The notes below the pieces were generated by a model. That model had not been told where the DNA came from and made no database searches. It saw only the letters and a list, made by a program, of their open reading frames with translations. A stretch of DNA of 64,000 nt. Origin: Shewanella morhuae (GTDB taxonomy: Bacteria > Pseudomonadota > Gammaproteobacteria > Enterobacterales > Shewanellaceae). Both the position numbers and the translations under genes were made by a program. Positions 1-10,160 of this stretch are shown here, piece by piece. Each line of letters begins with the position of its first letter. Position 1 is the first letter of the stretch. The stretch covers positions 378,957-442,956 of the forward strand of contig NZ_FTNN01000002.1 in the NCBI RefSeq assembly GCF_900156405.1, given 5' to 3'.

Positions 1-27
1 CTTATTTCCATCGATTAAGCGAATAAC

Positions 28-1182
28 CTAAATTTTGACAAAAATATTGCGGCGATACATCCAATATAAAACTAGCCACTGCACCGCAAGTAAACTGATA
101 ACCGCAGCTAAGGATTGGCTATTTGCAGGCAAAGCAGCAACCACACCGCCAAACACACTTTGCGCGATATATTTCCAATCCACTAAGCTAGACGCTAAGT
201 AAATAATAATGGCGTTAGTACCAATAACCACAAAGAAAAATGCCCATCTTTGCCACTTAAGTACGTCCACTAAGGCATAAAATATTGCCAATAAAATCAT
301 GCTCCAGCCTGAAGTCACTAGCACGAATGAACTGCTCCATAGGGCTTTGTTAACGGGAATAAGTATATCCAACAGCCAACCTACAGCTAAGCAGACACCG
401 CCTGCTGCTGCGAGTAAACCGACTTTAGCCCACTCACCTTTAGGGTGGGATTTAACAATAAAGTGACCAACAAAAACGCCTGCTAAGGCATTGACTATGG
501 CGGGGAGTGTTGACAATATTCCTTCAGGATCAGGCGTATAGCCTTGATAGCTTATGCCGGGTAATAAAATTGAATCAACATAGGCATTGATTGATTCCGT
601 TGGCGAGAGCACGCCGGCCTGCCCACCTGGAAAGGGCAACCAAAGTTGCACTACGCCATAGCCAAGCAAAATGCCCAAGGCGACGATAATTTGGGTTCGT
701 AAACTGGTGTGCCACACCAATAACGCCGCAAAAAACCAAGCAAAAGCGATTCGACCTAACACGCTGGCATAGCGGATTTTTTCGGGATCGGCAGGCACTC
801 CAGTACCCCAACCATGATTATATAAAATACCCAGTAACAACAATAAAAATAGCCGCTTAATTGCATGGCGATATACAGGTAATCGCTCGTTCATGGGTAA
901 TTTATCTAAACGCTTGGGGGATAACCCTAAGGCGACACCGGAGAGGAAAATAAATAGCGGAAAAATTAAATCGTAAAATCGAAAGCCGTGCCATTGGCTA
1001 TGGTGCATCTGTTCATCGCCCCATTGCCAGCCTGCCCAGCCGGTTAAAATCAGCAAGCCACCAAACAGCGCCTCACCACCTAAAATCCAAAACATATCGA
1101 AACCACGAAGTGCATCAAGAGACATCAGCCTAGGTTTGTTCACTTTCTTAGCCAAGGACTTGTTTGTTTGCATTATCTCCAT
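28..1182 (-). CDS. nagX: NagX, acyltransferase-like membrane protein of the GlcNAc cluster
   Basis: This is a 384-residue integral membrane protein with about ten hydrophobic segments. It opens with the signature RLMSLDALRGFDMFWILGGE, typical of the DUF5009/heparan-alpha-glucosaminide acetyltransferase-like family. In Shewanella nag clusters a protein of this type is called NagX and is thought to help GlcNAc or chitooligosaccharides cross or be processed at the inner membrane; its exact biochemistry is not established. It lies downstream of nagA on the same strand, but a strong hairpin separates them and no NagR palindrome is visible upstream, so it may use its own promoter or depend on read-through. 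An AAGGAT ribosome site precedes the start. The gene next in this direction (probably the GlcNAc permease) would lie outside the window. Confidence 0.85.
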   Translation of the reverse strand: MEIMQTNKSLAKKVNKPRLMSLDALRGFDMFWILGGEALFGGLLILTGWAGWQWGDEQMHHSQWHGFRFYDLIFPLFIFLSGVALGLSPKRLDKLPMNERLPVYRHAIKRLFLLLLLGILYNHGWGTGVPADPEKIRYASVLGRIAFAWFFAALLVWHTSLRTQIIVALGILLGYGVVQLWLPFPGGQAGVLSPTESINAYVDSILLPGISYQGYTPDPEGILSTLPAIVNALAGVFVGHFIVKSHPKGEWAKVGLLAAAGGVCLAVGWLLDILIPVNKALWSSSFVLVTSGWSMILLAIFYALVDVLKWQRWAFFFVVIGTNAIIIYLASSLVDWKYIAQSVFGGVVAALPANSQSLAAVISLLAVQWLVLYWMYRRNIFVKI

Positions 1183-1307
1183 ACCATATCCTTTCTTATT
1201 GTTATTTATAGTTTTTCAAAGTTAGGCAAAAATTAGCACCCTCTACGATTAGTGTCAGACGATATGCCTGCTGCACCATTTAGTACGGCGCCTATATAGT
1301 GCTACAT

Positions 1308-1349
1308 CATAAAAAACTTAGCCCCTGTCATCAAAATATGACAGGGGCT
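1308..1349 (-). terminator. Intrinsic terminator of nagK-nagB-nagA
   Basis: On the minus strand, just after the nagA stop codon, a near-perfect hairpin with arms AGCCCCTGTCAT and ATGACAGGGGCT is followed by AAGTTTTTT. This is a convincing rho-independent terminator and separates nagA from nagX. Confidence 0.85.
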
Positions 1350-1383
1350 AATAGTTAAGTCTGATGTTTACTAGCTGCATAAC

Positions 1384-2520
1384 TTAACAGCGAGCATAAA
1401 CGGTCTGACCTGCAATATAGTTTGCCTGCACTTTATTTTGCGCATCAAGCAACACCAAATCGGCTCTGTGCCCCGATGCTAAACGGCCAGCCTTATGATC
1501 AATTCCGAGGAACTGTGCCGGATACAAGGCCGCCATTCTTAACGCTTCAGCTAACGGTAAACCTAATAAGTTCACTGTGTTATTTACTGCGCTTGCCATA
1601 TCGAGCACACAACCTGCCAATTCACCTGTTATGGCATTTAACCTGTCACCAACTCTAAGCACTTGAATACCAAAGAGCTCAAAGCTCATTTCATCGTCCA
1701 TGCCAACTGGCGGCATGGCATCGGTGACTAACATTATCTTGCCTCTAGGCTTGGCGCGCAGAGCAATCTTTGCCGCAGCAGGATGCACATGGTGACCATC
1801 GACAATTAACCCACACCAAACGGTTTCGCTCTCTATCGCCGCGCCAACCATGCCTGGCTCGCGGGAACCGAGTGGTGACATGGCGTTATAAAGGTGCGTA
1901 AAACCAGTGGCGCCTGCCGCTAATGCCGCAACAACCGTGTTGTAATCGGCATTAGAATGCCCCAAACACACCTTAACGCCTGAAGCAACAAGCGTACGAA
2001 TAACCTCTGGCGACACATTCTCAGGCGCAAGCGTAACGACTTTTATCCCCAGATCTTGACGACAAAATACTGCAAGTTCAGCATCGGTGATGTCGCGAAT
2101 AAAGCCCTGTGGATGCACTCCTTTTTTAGGTACAGATAAATGCGGCCCTTCAAAATGTACGCCTAAGACGCCAGCACTACCTTTTTGCAATGCCTCAGCA
2201 ATAGCATCGGCTGCTTTTACCATCACACTAACGTCATCGGTAATTAAGGTAGGTAAAAATCCGGTCGTACCAAAACGTGCATGTGCTTTAGCAATCGTTT
2301 CAATACAGGCCACGCTAGGCTCGGCATTGAATAGTGCGCCGCCGCCACCATTAACTTGTACATCGATAAAGCCCGGCACCAATGTTCCGGCTTGGCGAAT
2401 TTCTTTTGCACCTTTAACGGTATCAAAAGCCAGAATATGCCCGTCTTCAATCGTCACTGGCGCATCTTGGTGGAAATGTTCGCCATCAAAAATACGTTCA
2501 GCGATCAGGGTGATTTTCAT
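1384..2520 (-). CDS. nagA: N-acetylglucosamine-6-phosphate deacetylase
   Basis: This 378-residue amidohydrolase converts GlcNAc-6-P to glucosamine-6-P and acetate in the cytoplasm. Visible family motifs in order are GFIDVQVNGGGG (near 50), GVHFEGPHL with the metal-binding Glu (near 125), LGHSNADYN (near 186), FTHLYNAMSPL (near 207), GHHVHPAA and the catalytic-Asp segment LVTDAMPPVG (near 265). Length and motifs match full-length NagA. It is the last gene of the nagK-nagB-nagA transcript, starting about 95 bp after nagB, with an AGAGG ribosome site before the ATG. The palindrome upstream of nagK probably controls the whole unit. Confidence 0.97.
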   Translation of the reverse strand: MKITLIAERIFDGEHFHQDAPVTIEDGHILAFDTVKGAKEIRQAGTLVPGFIDVQVNGGGGALFNAEPSVACIETIAKAHARFGTTGFLPTLITDDVSVMVKAADAIAEALQKGSAGVLGVHFEGPHLSVPKKGVHPQGFIRDITDAELAVFCRQDLGIKVVTLAPENVSPEVIRTLVASGVKVCLGHSNADYNTVVAALAAGATGFTHLYNAMSPLGSREPGMVGAAIESETVWCGLIVDGHHVHPAAAKIALRAKPRGKIMLVTDAMPPVGMDDEMSFELFGIQVLRVGDRLNAITGELAGCVLDMASAVNNTVNLLGLPLAEALRMAALYPAQFLGIDHKAGRLASGHRADLVLLDAQNKVQANYIAGQTVYARC

Positions 2521-2614
2521 CGCAAACCTCTTTCAATAAATAACGCGAGTGACTTGGTTAAGCCTATTCCTGCTAGGCTTAACCCCGTAAAACTCAATCT
2601 CATCAACGAGTCAC

Positions 2615-3613
2615 TTAGAGTGTTTGGGTCACTTTTTTAAGACCCGCGGGTTGATCAGGATCGATACCGCGGGCAATCGCAACTGCGGCCACGTCGATAT
2701 AAAAACGTTGTAATAACGCTAACGGTGCCACACGTGGATGAATGTCAGTCGAGGTTTGATTTAGATGCACTAAGTCGGCGCCGCGTTGGCTCACGTTTTC
2801 AATTTGTTCGATATGGCTCGCGTAGGATTCATCGCCAATACATACATCGACGATAGTAAGTTTTTTCTCAACTAAGGTCACGGGGCCGTGGAGGAACTCG
2901 GCGCTACTAAACGCTTCAGCATGGATTGAACACACTTCTTTTAACTTAAGCGCAATTTCCTTAGAGACCGCATAACCTAAACCACGGCCGAGTACGACTA
3001 AGTTTTTTACATCGGCAACAGATTCAGCCGTGAGCTGCGGCTCTGCGTCCACCGCTGTTTGCAGCGCTTGTGGTAAAGAACGTACCGCTTTGGCAAGTGA
3101 TTCATTCTGCGTCCACGCAGCAGCAAGATGCAAAATAGCTGACAACGTCGCAAGATAACTTTTAGTAGCTGCAACGGCTTTTTCTTCGCCGGCACGTAAA
3201 GGTACAACTACGTCGACGATATCTTTAATCGGTGCAGTTTCATCATTGACTAAGGCAACACAAAAAGCACCGGCATTTTTTGCCATACGCGCTTGTGCCA
3301 AAATATCAGGGCTACGGCCAGATTGTGAAATCACAATCACTAACGCCCCGTCTAATTTTAACGTTTTACCATATACGCTCGCCACCGATGGTGCTGCGGC
3401 AAAGGTTGGTACACCGGTTTCAATTTCAAATAAATATTTAGCGAAAACACCCGCATGATCCGATGAACCACGGCCAACCATCATCACAAAACGAGGATTG
3501 AAAGCGCGCAGCTTTTCACCTAACTGCTGCATAATATCAACGTTAGCTTCTAACTGAGCCGCGATTTTTTGCGGTGCAGTGCGAGCTTCTTGTTCCATAA
3601 TCGTGTTTGTCAT
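2615..3613 (-). CDS. nagB-II: Glucosamine-6-phosphate deaminase, isomerase type (NagB-II)
   Basis: This 332-residue protein has two SIS (sugar isomerase) domains. The first has MVGRGSSDHAGVFAKYLFE and the phosphosugar loop VISQSGRSPDI (residues about 45-105); the second has VVLGRGLGYAVSKEIALKLKE and AEFLHGP (about 205-245). It resembles the isomerase half of GlmS without the glutaminase domain. In Shewanella this non-orthologous NagB-II replaces classical NagB, converting glucosamine-6-P to fructose-6-P and ammonia. Its position between nagK and nagA supports that role. An AAGGT ribosome site precedes the start. Confidence 0.95.
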   Translation of the reverse strand: MTNTIMEQEARTAPQKIAAQLEANVDIMQQLGEKLRAFNPRFVMMVGRGSSDHAGVFAKYLFEIETGVPTFAAAPSVASVYGKTLKLDGALVIVISQSGRSPDILAQARMAKNAGAFCVALVNDETAPIKDIVDVVVPLRAGEEKAVAATKSYLATLSAILHLAAAWTQNESLAKAVRSLPQALQTAVDAEPQLTAESVADVKNLVVLGRGLGYAVSKEIALKLKEVCSIHAEAFSSAEFLHGPVTLVEKKLTIVDVCIGDESYASHIEQIENVSQRGADLVHLNQTSTDIHPRVAPLALLQRFYIDVAAVAIARGIDPDQPAGLKKVTQTL

Positions 3614-3659
3614 GTTTTTACCTTCACGTTCAAATAGAGGATTGGGTTTCAGTAACTAT

Positions 3660-4565
3660 TTATACTGATAACGATTTATTAAATTCTTGCTGGGCAAAAT
3701 ACATAGCGCCAAATTCGGGCGGGGCTAAGGTCTCTGAAATTTTGGCAACCACATCGGCACTAAGCCAAGCTTGTAACGGTTCAGCAAGACCGCCTATCAT
3801 CGAAAATCGCACCGGATTGAGACTAAATAGTTTCCGTGCCATCTCACTAATGTAATCCGCGCCTTCTTGCACTATGGCTATCGCGACGGCATCACCGTCA
3901 TTGGCACAATCAAGCACGTTTCTGGCTAATGCAGCGTAACAACTTGATGATTTTCCGGCTAAATTTTCAACAATACCGAGTGCGTCGGTGACGTTAAAGT
4001 AATTCAGTAGCATGTCGGTTAAGCTTGTCGATACGGCAAAGCCGTCGAGCGCCAGCAACACATGTTCAGCTGCCTTTAATCCAAGCCAAGCGCCACTGCC
4101 TTTATCGCCTAATGCAAAACCATAACCACCAATACTTAAACTGGTGTCATCAACATGGGAATAACCACAAGAACCAGTGCCAGTGATAATCACCGCGCCA
4201 TCGGCACCACGATGGGCACCAATACAAGCGGTATGCAGATCGGTTGTGACATACATAGCCGCAAAAGGATGCTGCCAGTTGACAACATCTTGATATAACC
4301 GAGGTACATTGACGCCTGCAAGCCCTAGCCCTGCCACCAGCAAACGACTATCGCTTTCTTTCATACCGGCATCTAGCAATGCTAAACGAGTCGACTCCTC
4401 AATGGATTCAAATGTTTGAGCAAGACCATGCAGTGGATTCGCGCGGCCAGCTACACCAGTACCTAAAACGTTGCCGTCTACAGAATAGATAGTGGCTCGA
4501 CATTTACTGCCGCCTCCATCTACACCGATAAACAGCGGTTGAACTTTTGTCTGGACTAACCCCAT
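3660..4565 (-). CDS. nagK: N-acetylglucosamine kinase, BadF/BadG/BcrA/BcrD ATPase type
   Basis: A 301-residue ASKHA-fold kinase that phosphorylates intracellular GlcNAc to GlcNAc-6-P, the first step for GlcNAc brought in by a permease rather than a PTS. Motifs seen are PLFIGVDGGGSKCRATIY near the N-terminus (phosphate-1 loop), ITGTGSCGY (phosphate-2) and GDKGSGAWLGLKA (adenosine region). I chose the inner ATG because GAGAGGGG sits about 7 bp before it, while the upstream in-frame ATG seven codons earlier has no ribosome site. It is the first gene of the nagK-nagB-nagA operon and has a NagR-type palindrome about 95 bp upstream. Confidence 0.92.
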   Translation of the reverse strand: MGLVQTKVQPLFIGVDGGGSKCRATIYSVDGNVLGTGVAGRANPLHGLAQTFESIEESTRLALLDAGMKESDSRLLVAGLGLAGVNVPRLYQDVVNWQHPFAAMYVTTDLHTACIGAHRGADGAVIITGTGSCGYSHVDDTSLSIGGYGFALGDKGSGAWLGLKAAEHVLLALDGFAVSTSLTDMLLNYFNVTDALGIVENLAGKSSSCYAALARNVLDCANDGDAVAIAIVQEGADYISEMARKLFSLNPVRFSMIGGLAEPLQAWLSADVVAKISETLAPPEFGAMYFAQQEFNKSLSV

Positions 4566-4659
4566 GACACCCCTCTCATCTATCAATGCTGCGCTATCGT
4601 TGCTGATTATATGCCGTTAATACCGCACTGAACTTTAGTTAACTCAATGTTACAACAGA

Positions 4660-4677
4660 AATGACAGCGTTGTCATT
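4660..4677. promoter_or_regulatory. NagR operator upstream of nagK
   Basis: AATGACAGCGTTGTCATT is an 18-bp near-perfect palindrome with a CG centre, as expected for a LacI-family regulator. Near-identical copies occur at 10448 and 13780, each before another chitin/GlcNAc unit. This matches the NagR motif described for Shewanella; assignment to the nagR in this window is inference. Confidence 0.88.
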
Positions 4678-4730
4678 TGTTTTTTCATAACGTTTAAAAC
4701 TCAATGTTAAGACTGAAAAAACGACCGACA

Positions 4731-4771
4731 TAAAAATAAACAAAGCTGTATTTTATCGTTAAAATACAGCT
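4731..4771 (-). terminator. Intrinsic terminator after the hexosaminidase gene
   Basis: On the minus strand just past the hexosaminidase stop, arms AGCTGTATTTTA and TAAAATACAGCT form a long hairpin followed by a U-rich tract (TTTGTTTATTTTT). Confidence 0.8.
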
Positions 4772-4787
4772 TGGTATAAATATCGTT

Positions 4788-7601
4788 TTAATTAACGATT
4801 AAACTTCGGCCTTTACGAATACCATCGGCGGCAAGGGCGCGGATCTCAATCGGTGCAATAACCGCTTGTCCCGCTTGATAAGTTTGCCATTGGCCATTTA
4901 GGCTACGGTATTCAAGCTTTAGTCCTGGATACGCGATATTGGCAAACAGTTTTCCGTCACGGATCTCAGCGCCGACCGTCGGTACGCGATAATCGATACC
5001 GGCTTTATCTAGCTTAATAAACTCTTTATGCCCTAAGGTATTTGCCAGTTGTTGCCAGTCCTTTGCTTGCTCATTACGCATGGCTAACGTAAAAGCGCCT
5101 GAACTTTGGTTATAGAGCGCGCCTTGATATTGATAGGGAACTTCCCACGCGGCTTGATGCCAAGCACGCTCGGCCAACATCAATAAGCGAGGAAATATCA
5201 TATATTCAGCGGTATCGTCACTGCGAACCGATTCACTCCAGAGTTGCCCTTGCAAGCCGCTAAATGATTTACCTTTCTCAATTGGACCCGATATTTTTTT
5301 ACCTGTCTCATCGAGTTTGATGCGGTCATCTGCTTCAAATGGTTGATTTTGAATATCGGTCCATTGCTCCGCATTGGCGGCCAAATTATCTGGCATAAAG
5401 CTAAACACTTTATGGCTGTTAGTCGCACGGCCTGCCCAATAATAACCGTGCTCTTTGGGATCCGCCTCGTATGGAAAATCAAAATACAAGACTTCAGGAT
5501 TGGATAACACCACATCCCAACCATAGTTAACTTGCCTATTCGCGTGTTCATAACCTTTATAGGCAATCACATCCCAAATATTAGACTGCACTTTAGCCGG
5601 CATGTTTTCAGGGCGAACATGGCTCATGCCATCGCTCCATCCCGCAACTTCAATGCCTTTAGCGGCAAGCATGGTAGAAATACGTTCGATAAAGTACGCA
5701 CCTAATTCATCGACCGATTTAACGCCCTTATCATTTTGCGCAATAAACGCTAAGCATTGTGGTGATTGCTTCCACGCACCTGCAGTTTCATCGGCGCCAA
5801 TATGGTAGCGAGTAAGTGGTTGTCCCGCGGCTTGGTGTAACTTGGCAATTTCATCAATCACTTTTTCAACAAAGTGATAAGTCGACTCCATACACACGTT
5901 AAGTGTATTGTCGTTGTAATACTGCACTGATGAATAGACCGTGGTGTCCTTGGGATCGGATAACAAATATTGCTCAGCTGCGGTGTTTTTCCCTTCTACT
6001 TGCAACTGGCGAGCGCCAGTATCTAAAGACTTCACCGCATTACTACTTGGCTTATCCACTGACGCGACCACTTGCACTTGAGTATTTGTAGTCCCCTCAA
6101 CTTCCTGTGCCTGCAATTTACGAAAGCGCAATTCCATCGACTTAATCGCCGCGCGGCTGTGGCCCGGCATGTCCATCGATGGGATCACTTGAATTTGACG
6201 AGCTTCGGCATATTTCACTATGTTGATATAATCTTGTTTGCTATAAAACCCATTTACGCTAGCGTCAGCAAAAGGACCACTACCCAGTTGTGGTAGTAAA
6301 CAGGTATTTTCTTCAAGATCATGACAACGTTTGCTGCCTATATCAGTCAGCTCTGGTAAACCGTCGATTTCAAGTCGCCAGCCTTCATCATCGGCCATGT
6401 GTAAATGCAGCTTATTGAGTTTGTAAGCTGCCATTTGGTCAAGTAAATCTAGGATCAGCTGTTTACTATGGAAGTTGCGCGCCACATCTATGTGCATACC
6501 ACGAAACGGATAACGCGGACTATCTTCAATCGTCATGGCATTCACTTTCAGCGAATTCACATCCACAAGGCTTGCTAATGATGACAAACCGTAAGAGAAG
6601 CCCGCCGCATCATTGGCAGCGATCACAATTTCAGTTGGCTGAATATCTAAGCGATAACTGCCCTCATCCCCTTTTTGGCTGGCAAACTTCACCGTAATAC
6701 CACTAGCAGATTCAGCCACACCAAGGCGGGCTAAACGCGCCAATGCTGCAGCGACTTGAGCCGGTTGATCTGGATTATCTTTTTGATATTCAAGCTTAAT
6801 ACCAGATGTCAGTGATACTGATGTATTGCTTGAATGAAGTTGTACTTTTTGTGGTGTAGGAATAATCGTATTTACTGCTAAGGCCGCATTTTCGCTTACG
6901 CTTTGGTTAGTGATAAACAGCTGCTTAGCATCCGCAGGCACTAACTTATCGGTTTCAGTACGGCGATACTGTTTCACCATGTCGGTATAGCTTTCGACAT
7001 AAGGACGTAATTCTAATCTAGTTTCAGTATCCTGACTCACCTGGGTACTCGCTATGAGCACGGGGGCTAAATGCTCGGCGGCCAAGTAATAATTGGGCAT
7101 GGCATCGGTTTCGGCCAATTGCCATAACTCACTACGGAATCTGAGTGTTTTTTTCACGCCTTGATTAAAGCCCGTAAAGGCAACCGTTGGTGCAATACGA
7201 TAAAGATCGCCCTTTATGTGAGTGATGGTAAATTCATTACCTTCGATTGATTGCACCGGACGCATTTGGCTGAAGTAAATCGCCCAGTCGTGGCTGGTAA
7301 GATTGACTGCTGGAACAAAATCGATTTCAGCCACAAAGCAGCGGCCATCGGCGAGTGCTTTGTTACATTGCGCATCAGGAATATTCGTCACAACACGGTA
7401 AGTGACGGATAAGGTGTCACCCAATTGCTGTAATTGAGTTTGGGTTAATACCCCAGAAGCAGAAGCTACATCAGCCTCAGCTACAGGCGAGTTTTGCGCT
7501 TGTTTGAGTGCCTGATTTACTACCTGAGCATCTGGCGCATCTGAACACGCAGTCAAACCGAATGCGACAAGTATGGCGGTCGCGGCAAATGTTTTATTCA
7601 T
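4788..7601 (-). CDS. hex: Beta-N-acetylhexosaminidase (GH20), lipoprotein
   Basis: This 937-residue enzyme releases terminal GlcNAc from chitooligosaccharides at the cell envelope. It starts with a lipoprotein signal (lipobox LTAC, Cys at about 19). A chitobiase-type N-terminal carbohydrate domain follows (about 60-190), then a GH20b-like domain (about 245-365), then the catalytic barrel with RGMHIDVARNFH (near 368) and the Asp-Glu catalytic pair in YHIGADE (near 603). The size fits the large chitobiase-like class. It is the last gene of the unit after the binding protein and chemoreceptor, 28 bp behind the receptor, and has its own downstream terminator. Expression is probably NagR-controlled through the operator at 10448. 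Confidence 0.95.
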   Translation of the reverse strand: MNKTFAATAILVAFGLTACSDAPDAQVVNQALKQAQNSPVAEADVASASGVLTQTQLQQLGDTLSVTYRVVTNIPDAQCNKALADGRCFVAEIDFVPAVNLTSHDWAIYFSQMRPVQSIEGNEFTITHIKGDLYRIAPTVAFTGFNQGVKKTLRFRSELWQLAETDAMPNYYLAAEHLAPVLIASTQVSQDTETRLELRPYVESYTDMVKQYRRTETDKLVPADAKQLFITNQSVSENAALAVNTIIPTPQKVQLHSSNTSVSLTSGIKLEYQKDNPDQPAQVAAALARLARLGVAESASGITVKFASQKGDEGSYRLDIQPTEIVIAANDAAGFSYGLSSLASLVDVNSLKVNAMTIEDSPRYPFRGMHIDVARNFHSKQLILDLLDQMAAYKLNKLHLHMADDEGWRLEIDGLPELTDIGSKRCHDLEENTCLLPQLGSGPFADASVNGFYSKQDYINIVKYAEARQIQVIPSMDMPGHSRAAIKSMELRFRKLQAQEVEGTTNTQVQVVASVDKPSSNAVKSLDTGARQLQVEGKNTAAEQYLLSDPKDTTVYSSVQYYNDNTLNVCMESTYHFVEKVIDEIAKLHQAAGQPLTRYHIGADETAGAWKQSPQCLAFIAQNDKGVKSVDELGAYFIERISTMLAAKGIEVAGWSDGMSHVRPENMPAKVQSNIWDVIAYKGYEHANRQVNYGWDVVLSNPEVLYFDFPYEADPKEHGYYWAGRATNSHKVFSFMPDNLAANAEQWTDIQNQPFEADDRIKLDETGKKISGPIEKGKSFSGLQGQLWSESVRSDDTAEYMIFPRLLMLAERAWHQAAWEVPYQYQGALYNQSSGAFTLAMRNEQAKDWQQLANTLGHKEFIKLDKAGIDYRVPTVGAEIRDGKLFANIAYPGLKLEYRSLNGQWQTYQAGQAVIAPIEIRALAADGIRKGRSLIVN

Positions 7602-7629
7602 GATTATCCTTATCTAGCTCCAGAAATGG

Positions 7630-9117
7630 CTACAATCTGAAAGAAGTTACTAACGTCCGTAGTCTTTCCCCTTGATGAAACAGTCGCTCGCTCGAGTGCG
7701 CTAAGTGCTCGCTATCAAGTGAGGCAGAACCTGAGACACTAGCAAGATCATTTAACGTACGAGAAATGGCTTCAGTGACACAGGTTTGTTCCTGCGCCGC
7801 ATGGGAAACTTCGATGTTCATATTACTGATATTAGAGACTAAACCCGTCACTTTACTGAGTACTAACTTAATATCTTCCGAGTGATTAACCCCCTCGGTA
7901 GAGAGCAATTGGCTTGCTTGCATCACAGTGACCGTTTCGGCCACTCGGCTCTGAACCTGCTGGATCATCTTCTGGATTTCACCGGTTGCATGTTGGGTTC
8001 GGCTCGCCAGTGTACGAACTTCGTCGGCAACCACAGCAAAACCACGCCCTTGCTCACCCGCTCTTGCTGCTTCAATAGCGGCATTTAGTGCCAGTAGATT
8101 GGTCTGTTCGGCAATGCTGTTGATGACGACAACGACTTCATCAATCTTTTTAGTTTCTTGCTGTAACTGTGAAACAGACAATGCAGATCGGGCTAATTCA
8201 GATGCCAGTTTGCGGGTAATATCTAACCCTAAGTCAAACTGACGCTGACTATCATCGACCGCTTTATCAGCCTGACTCGCCGCATCTGCGGTACGTTTCG
8301 CATTAGTCGCGACTTCGTTGGCACTTGCACTCAACTGAGTGACAGCCGTGACTGCAGCCTCGGTTTCTTTTAATTGAGTCTGCACACGTTCATTGTTGGT
8401 TTGCGACAGTGAGCCCAGCGCTTTAGCATCACCCAGCAATTGCCCCGAGGTTTCATGCACTCTAGAAATAGTGCCATGGATTTGCTCTACAAAACTATTA
8501 AATGCCTTGGCAAGCTGGCCTATTTCATCCTGACTCTGAACCGGCAGCCGGCGGCCTAAATCGCCATCACCGCTGGCAATGTCTTGCATAGCACGGACAA
8601 TATTCTCCAGTGGATTAATCACTAAACGTTTAAGAATAATGAAGATAACAAGTAAACTCCCCCCGAGAATTAACAATGCTTGTAAGAAATAACCTAAGAG
8701 TAAATCTGATAGCTGAGCACGAATTGGCAACATAGAAAACTGAATGGCCAATTGGCCTGTTGGATTACCTTGATCTGCAAATTGAATTTCACGTTTCCTC
8801 AGGTATTTATCAGCCACAGTCTGAGCCTGTTGCCCCTCGGCTAACACTTTACCCCGATGGTCGCTGACGACAATATGATAAACCTGTGCAGATTTAAGCA
8901 TCACGGATAATACGGCTTGGATTTGTTTATCATCATAGGTGAAAATGGGCTGCGCCATAGTTACCTGCAAACTTGCGACAGTATTTTGTTCAAACTCAGT
9001 TTCATTGGCAGCTAATTTATCACTCGCCAACCAGTACGATGCACCAAACAGCACGCCAACAATCATAAAAATTGCTACCGCTAAGCCAACCTGCACTTTT
9101 AAGGCTAATGTTTTCAT
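7630..9117 (-). CDS. Methyl-accepting chemotaxis protein, probable chitin/GlcNAc sensor
   Basis: A 495-residue chemoreceptor. It has one N-terminal membrane segment (about 9-31), a small periplasmic sensor region of about 110 residues, a second membrane segment (about 140-163), a HAMP domain (about 165-218) and a long cytoplasmic coiled coil with the conserved hairpin tip, including [18 protein letters not shown] and [13 protein letters not shown]. The periplasmic part is small, which suits indirect sensing through a partner protein. Its ATG overlaps the stop of the upstream binding-protein gene (TAATG), so the two are probably translated together. Lying between that gene and the GH20 enzyme suggests chemotaxis to chitin products; the ligand itself cannot be read from sequence. 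Confidence 0.93.
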   Translation of the reverse strand: MKTLALKVQVGLAVAIFMIVGVLFGASYWLASDKLAANETEFEQNTVASLQVTMAQPIFTYDDKQIQAVLSVMLKSAQVYHIVVSDHRGKVLAEGQQAQTVADKYLRKREIQFADQGNPTGQLAIQFSMLPIRAQLSDLLLGYFLQALLILGGSLLVIFIILKRLVINPLENIVRAMQDIASGDGDLGRRLPVQSQDEIGQLAKAFNSFVEQIHGTISRVHETSGQLLGDAKALGSLSQTNNERVQTQLKETEAAVTAVTQLSASANEVATNAKRTADAASQADKAVDDSQRQFDLGLDITRKLASELARSALSVSQLQQETKKIDEVVVVINSIAEQTNLLALNAAIEAARAGEQGRGFAVVADEVRTLASRTQHATGEIQKMIQQVQSRVAETVTVMQASQLLSTEGVNHSEDIKLVLSKVTGLVSNISNMNIEVSHAAQEQTCVTEAISRTLNDLASVSGSASLDSEHLAHSSERLFHQGERLRTLVTSFRL

Positions 9118-10160
9118 TATTTTGTACCTTGCATACTAAAAAGATCTAACCACAATTCTTTGCGTTCTATAGGCGTTAACGGGCTTAAATCTGGCGTATC
9201 GAGACGGATAATGACGCGTTGTTCAAACTTAGCCTCACTGTACAGTTGCTCAATTTTCAGCTCGCGATTGAACATCTCATCGAAGGAACCATCGAGGATC
9301 ATACTTTCAAGCCCAGCCAAAATAGCTGCAGCAAGTTCGGGACGCTTAGGAGAAACAAAGAAATAAGCTGGCGAGCGATATTGCAGCAGAATATGGCTAT
9401 CGATTTTAAGTGCGGAATCGGGGTGACTTGCGAGCTCTTCGCCAACTTCCTGCGCACCCAAAGCAAGATAATCAAAACGCCCGCCTTCTAACATGGGGTA
9501 TAAATTGGTGTACTGATAACTCGTTACCAAGGGGATTTTATTGGCTTCTAGAATCGAAGCATCGGGCCAATAACGATTTTGTCCTGCCTTTAACTGCTTA
9601 AAATCTGCCATAGTTTTCACATTGGCAAATCGTGCCTCATCTGATTTGCGGATAATAAGTAATCGATTACCGAGTAACCCTTTAAACAATGGAATACGCA
9701 CGGGTAGCACTGTTTGTTCTAATTCTTTTGAAGTCATGCTCCAAAACACATCAACCGTCCCCGCCAAAGCCTCTTCGACTTTGCGTTTTTGATTCATTTG
9801 AGTCGACATTTGCTGCACTTGGTAAGTGCTATCGGAGCGGCGCAATGCTTCTTTAAGCAAATTTAACTGCCAAGTCTGCTGTATGGTTGTAACAATTGTT
9901 TTTGATACTGATGACTGAATGCTAGAAGCAGTTAACTGAGTAGAATCTGAGTTAGAGGCAACATAACTTGGGGTTGTGACGGCTGCCAGCACACTAAATG
10001 ATGAAAGCGTTGAAAGCCCAGTCAATGCCGTAATAAAAAGTGACCAGTAAACTGTTCGTTTAATAATGGAGAGTTTGGTGGACAGTTCGATGACAAGCCC
10101 AATGACTCTCGTGATTTCCGTTGCCATGATTCGCATAGCAACGGTTAAATAAATCGCCAT
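9117..10160 (-). CDS. Periplasmic solute-binding-like protein, partner of the chemoreceptor
   Basis: This 347-residue product has an unusually long N-terminal tail before a hydrophobic export segment (about 36-60), then a fold resembling extracellular solute-binding proteins of the SBP_bac_3/TRAP-like type. Visible segments include [41 protein letters not shown] and [12 protein letters not shown]. No transporter genes are adjacent, so it is probably a sensory binding protein for the chemoreceptor it overlaps by one base. The start is uncertain: ATGs also occur at codons 9 and 12, none with a strong ribosome site, and a start nearer the hydrophobic segment would give a normal signal peptide. 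It is the first gene of the receptor/hexosaminidase operon. Confidence 0.75.
   Translation of the reverse strand: MAIYLTVAMRIMATEITRVIGLVIELSTKLSIIKRTVYWSLFITALTGLSTLSSFSVLAAVTTPSYVASNSDSTQLTASSIQSSVSKTIVTTIQQTWQLNLLKEALRRSDSTYQVQQMSTQMNQKRKVEEALAGTVDVFWSMTSKELEQTVLPVRIPLFKGLLGNRLLIIRKSDEARFANVKTMADFKQLKAGQNRYWPDASILEANKIPLVTSYQYTNLYPMLEGGRFDYLALGAQEVGEELASHPDSALKIDSHILLQYRSPAYFFVSPKRPELAAAILAGLESMILDGSFDEMFNRELKIEQLYSEAKFEQRVIIRLDTPDLSPLTPIERKELWLDLFSMQGTK

Noticed and set aside
1183..1307. Search for a NagR operator before nagX
   Set aside because: Only a partial GTGTCAGACG-like half is present; no palindrome of the NagR type.
2087..2539. 150-codon plus-strand ORF across nagA
   Set aside because: It is antisense to the conserved nagA coding region and shows no family resemblance or ribosome site.
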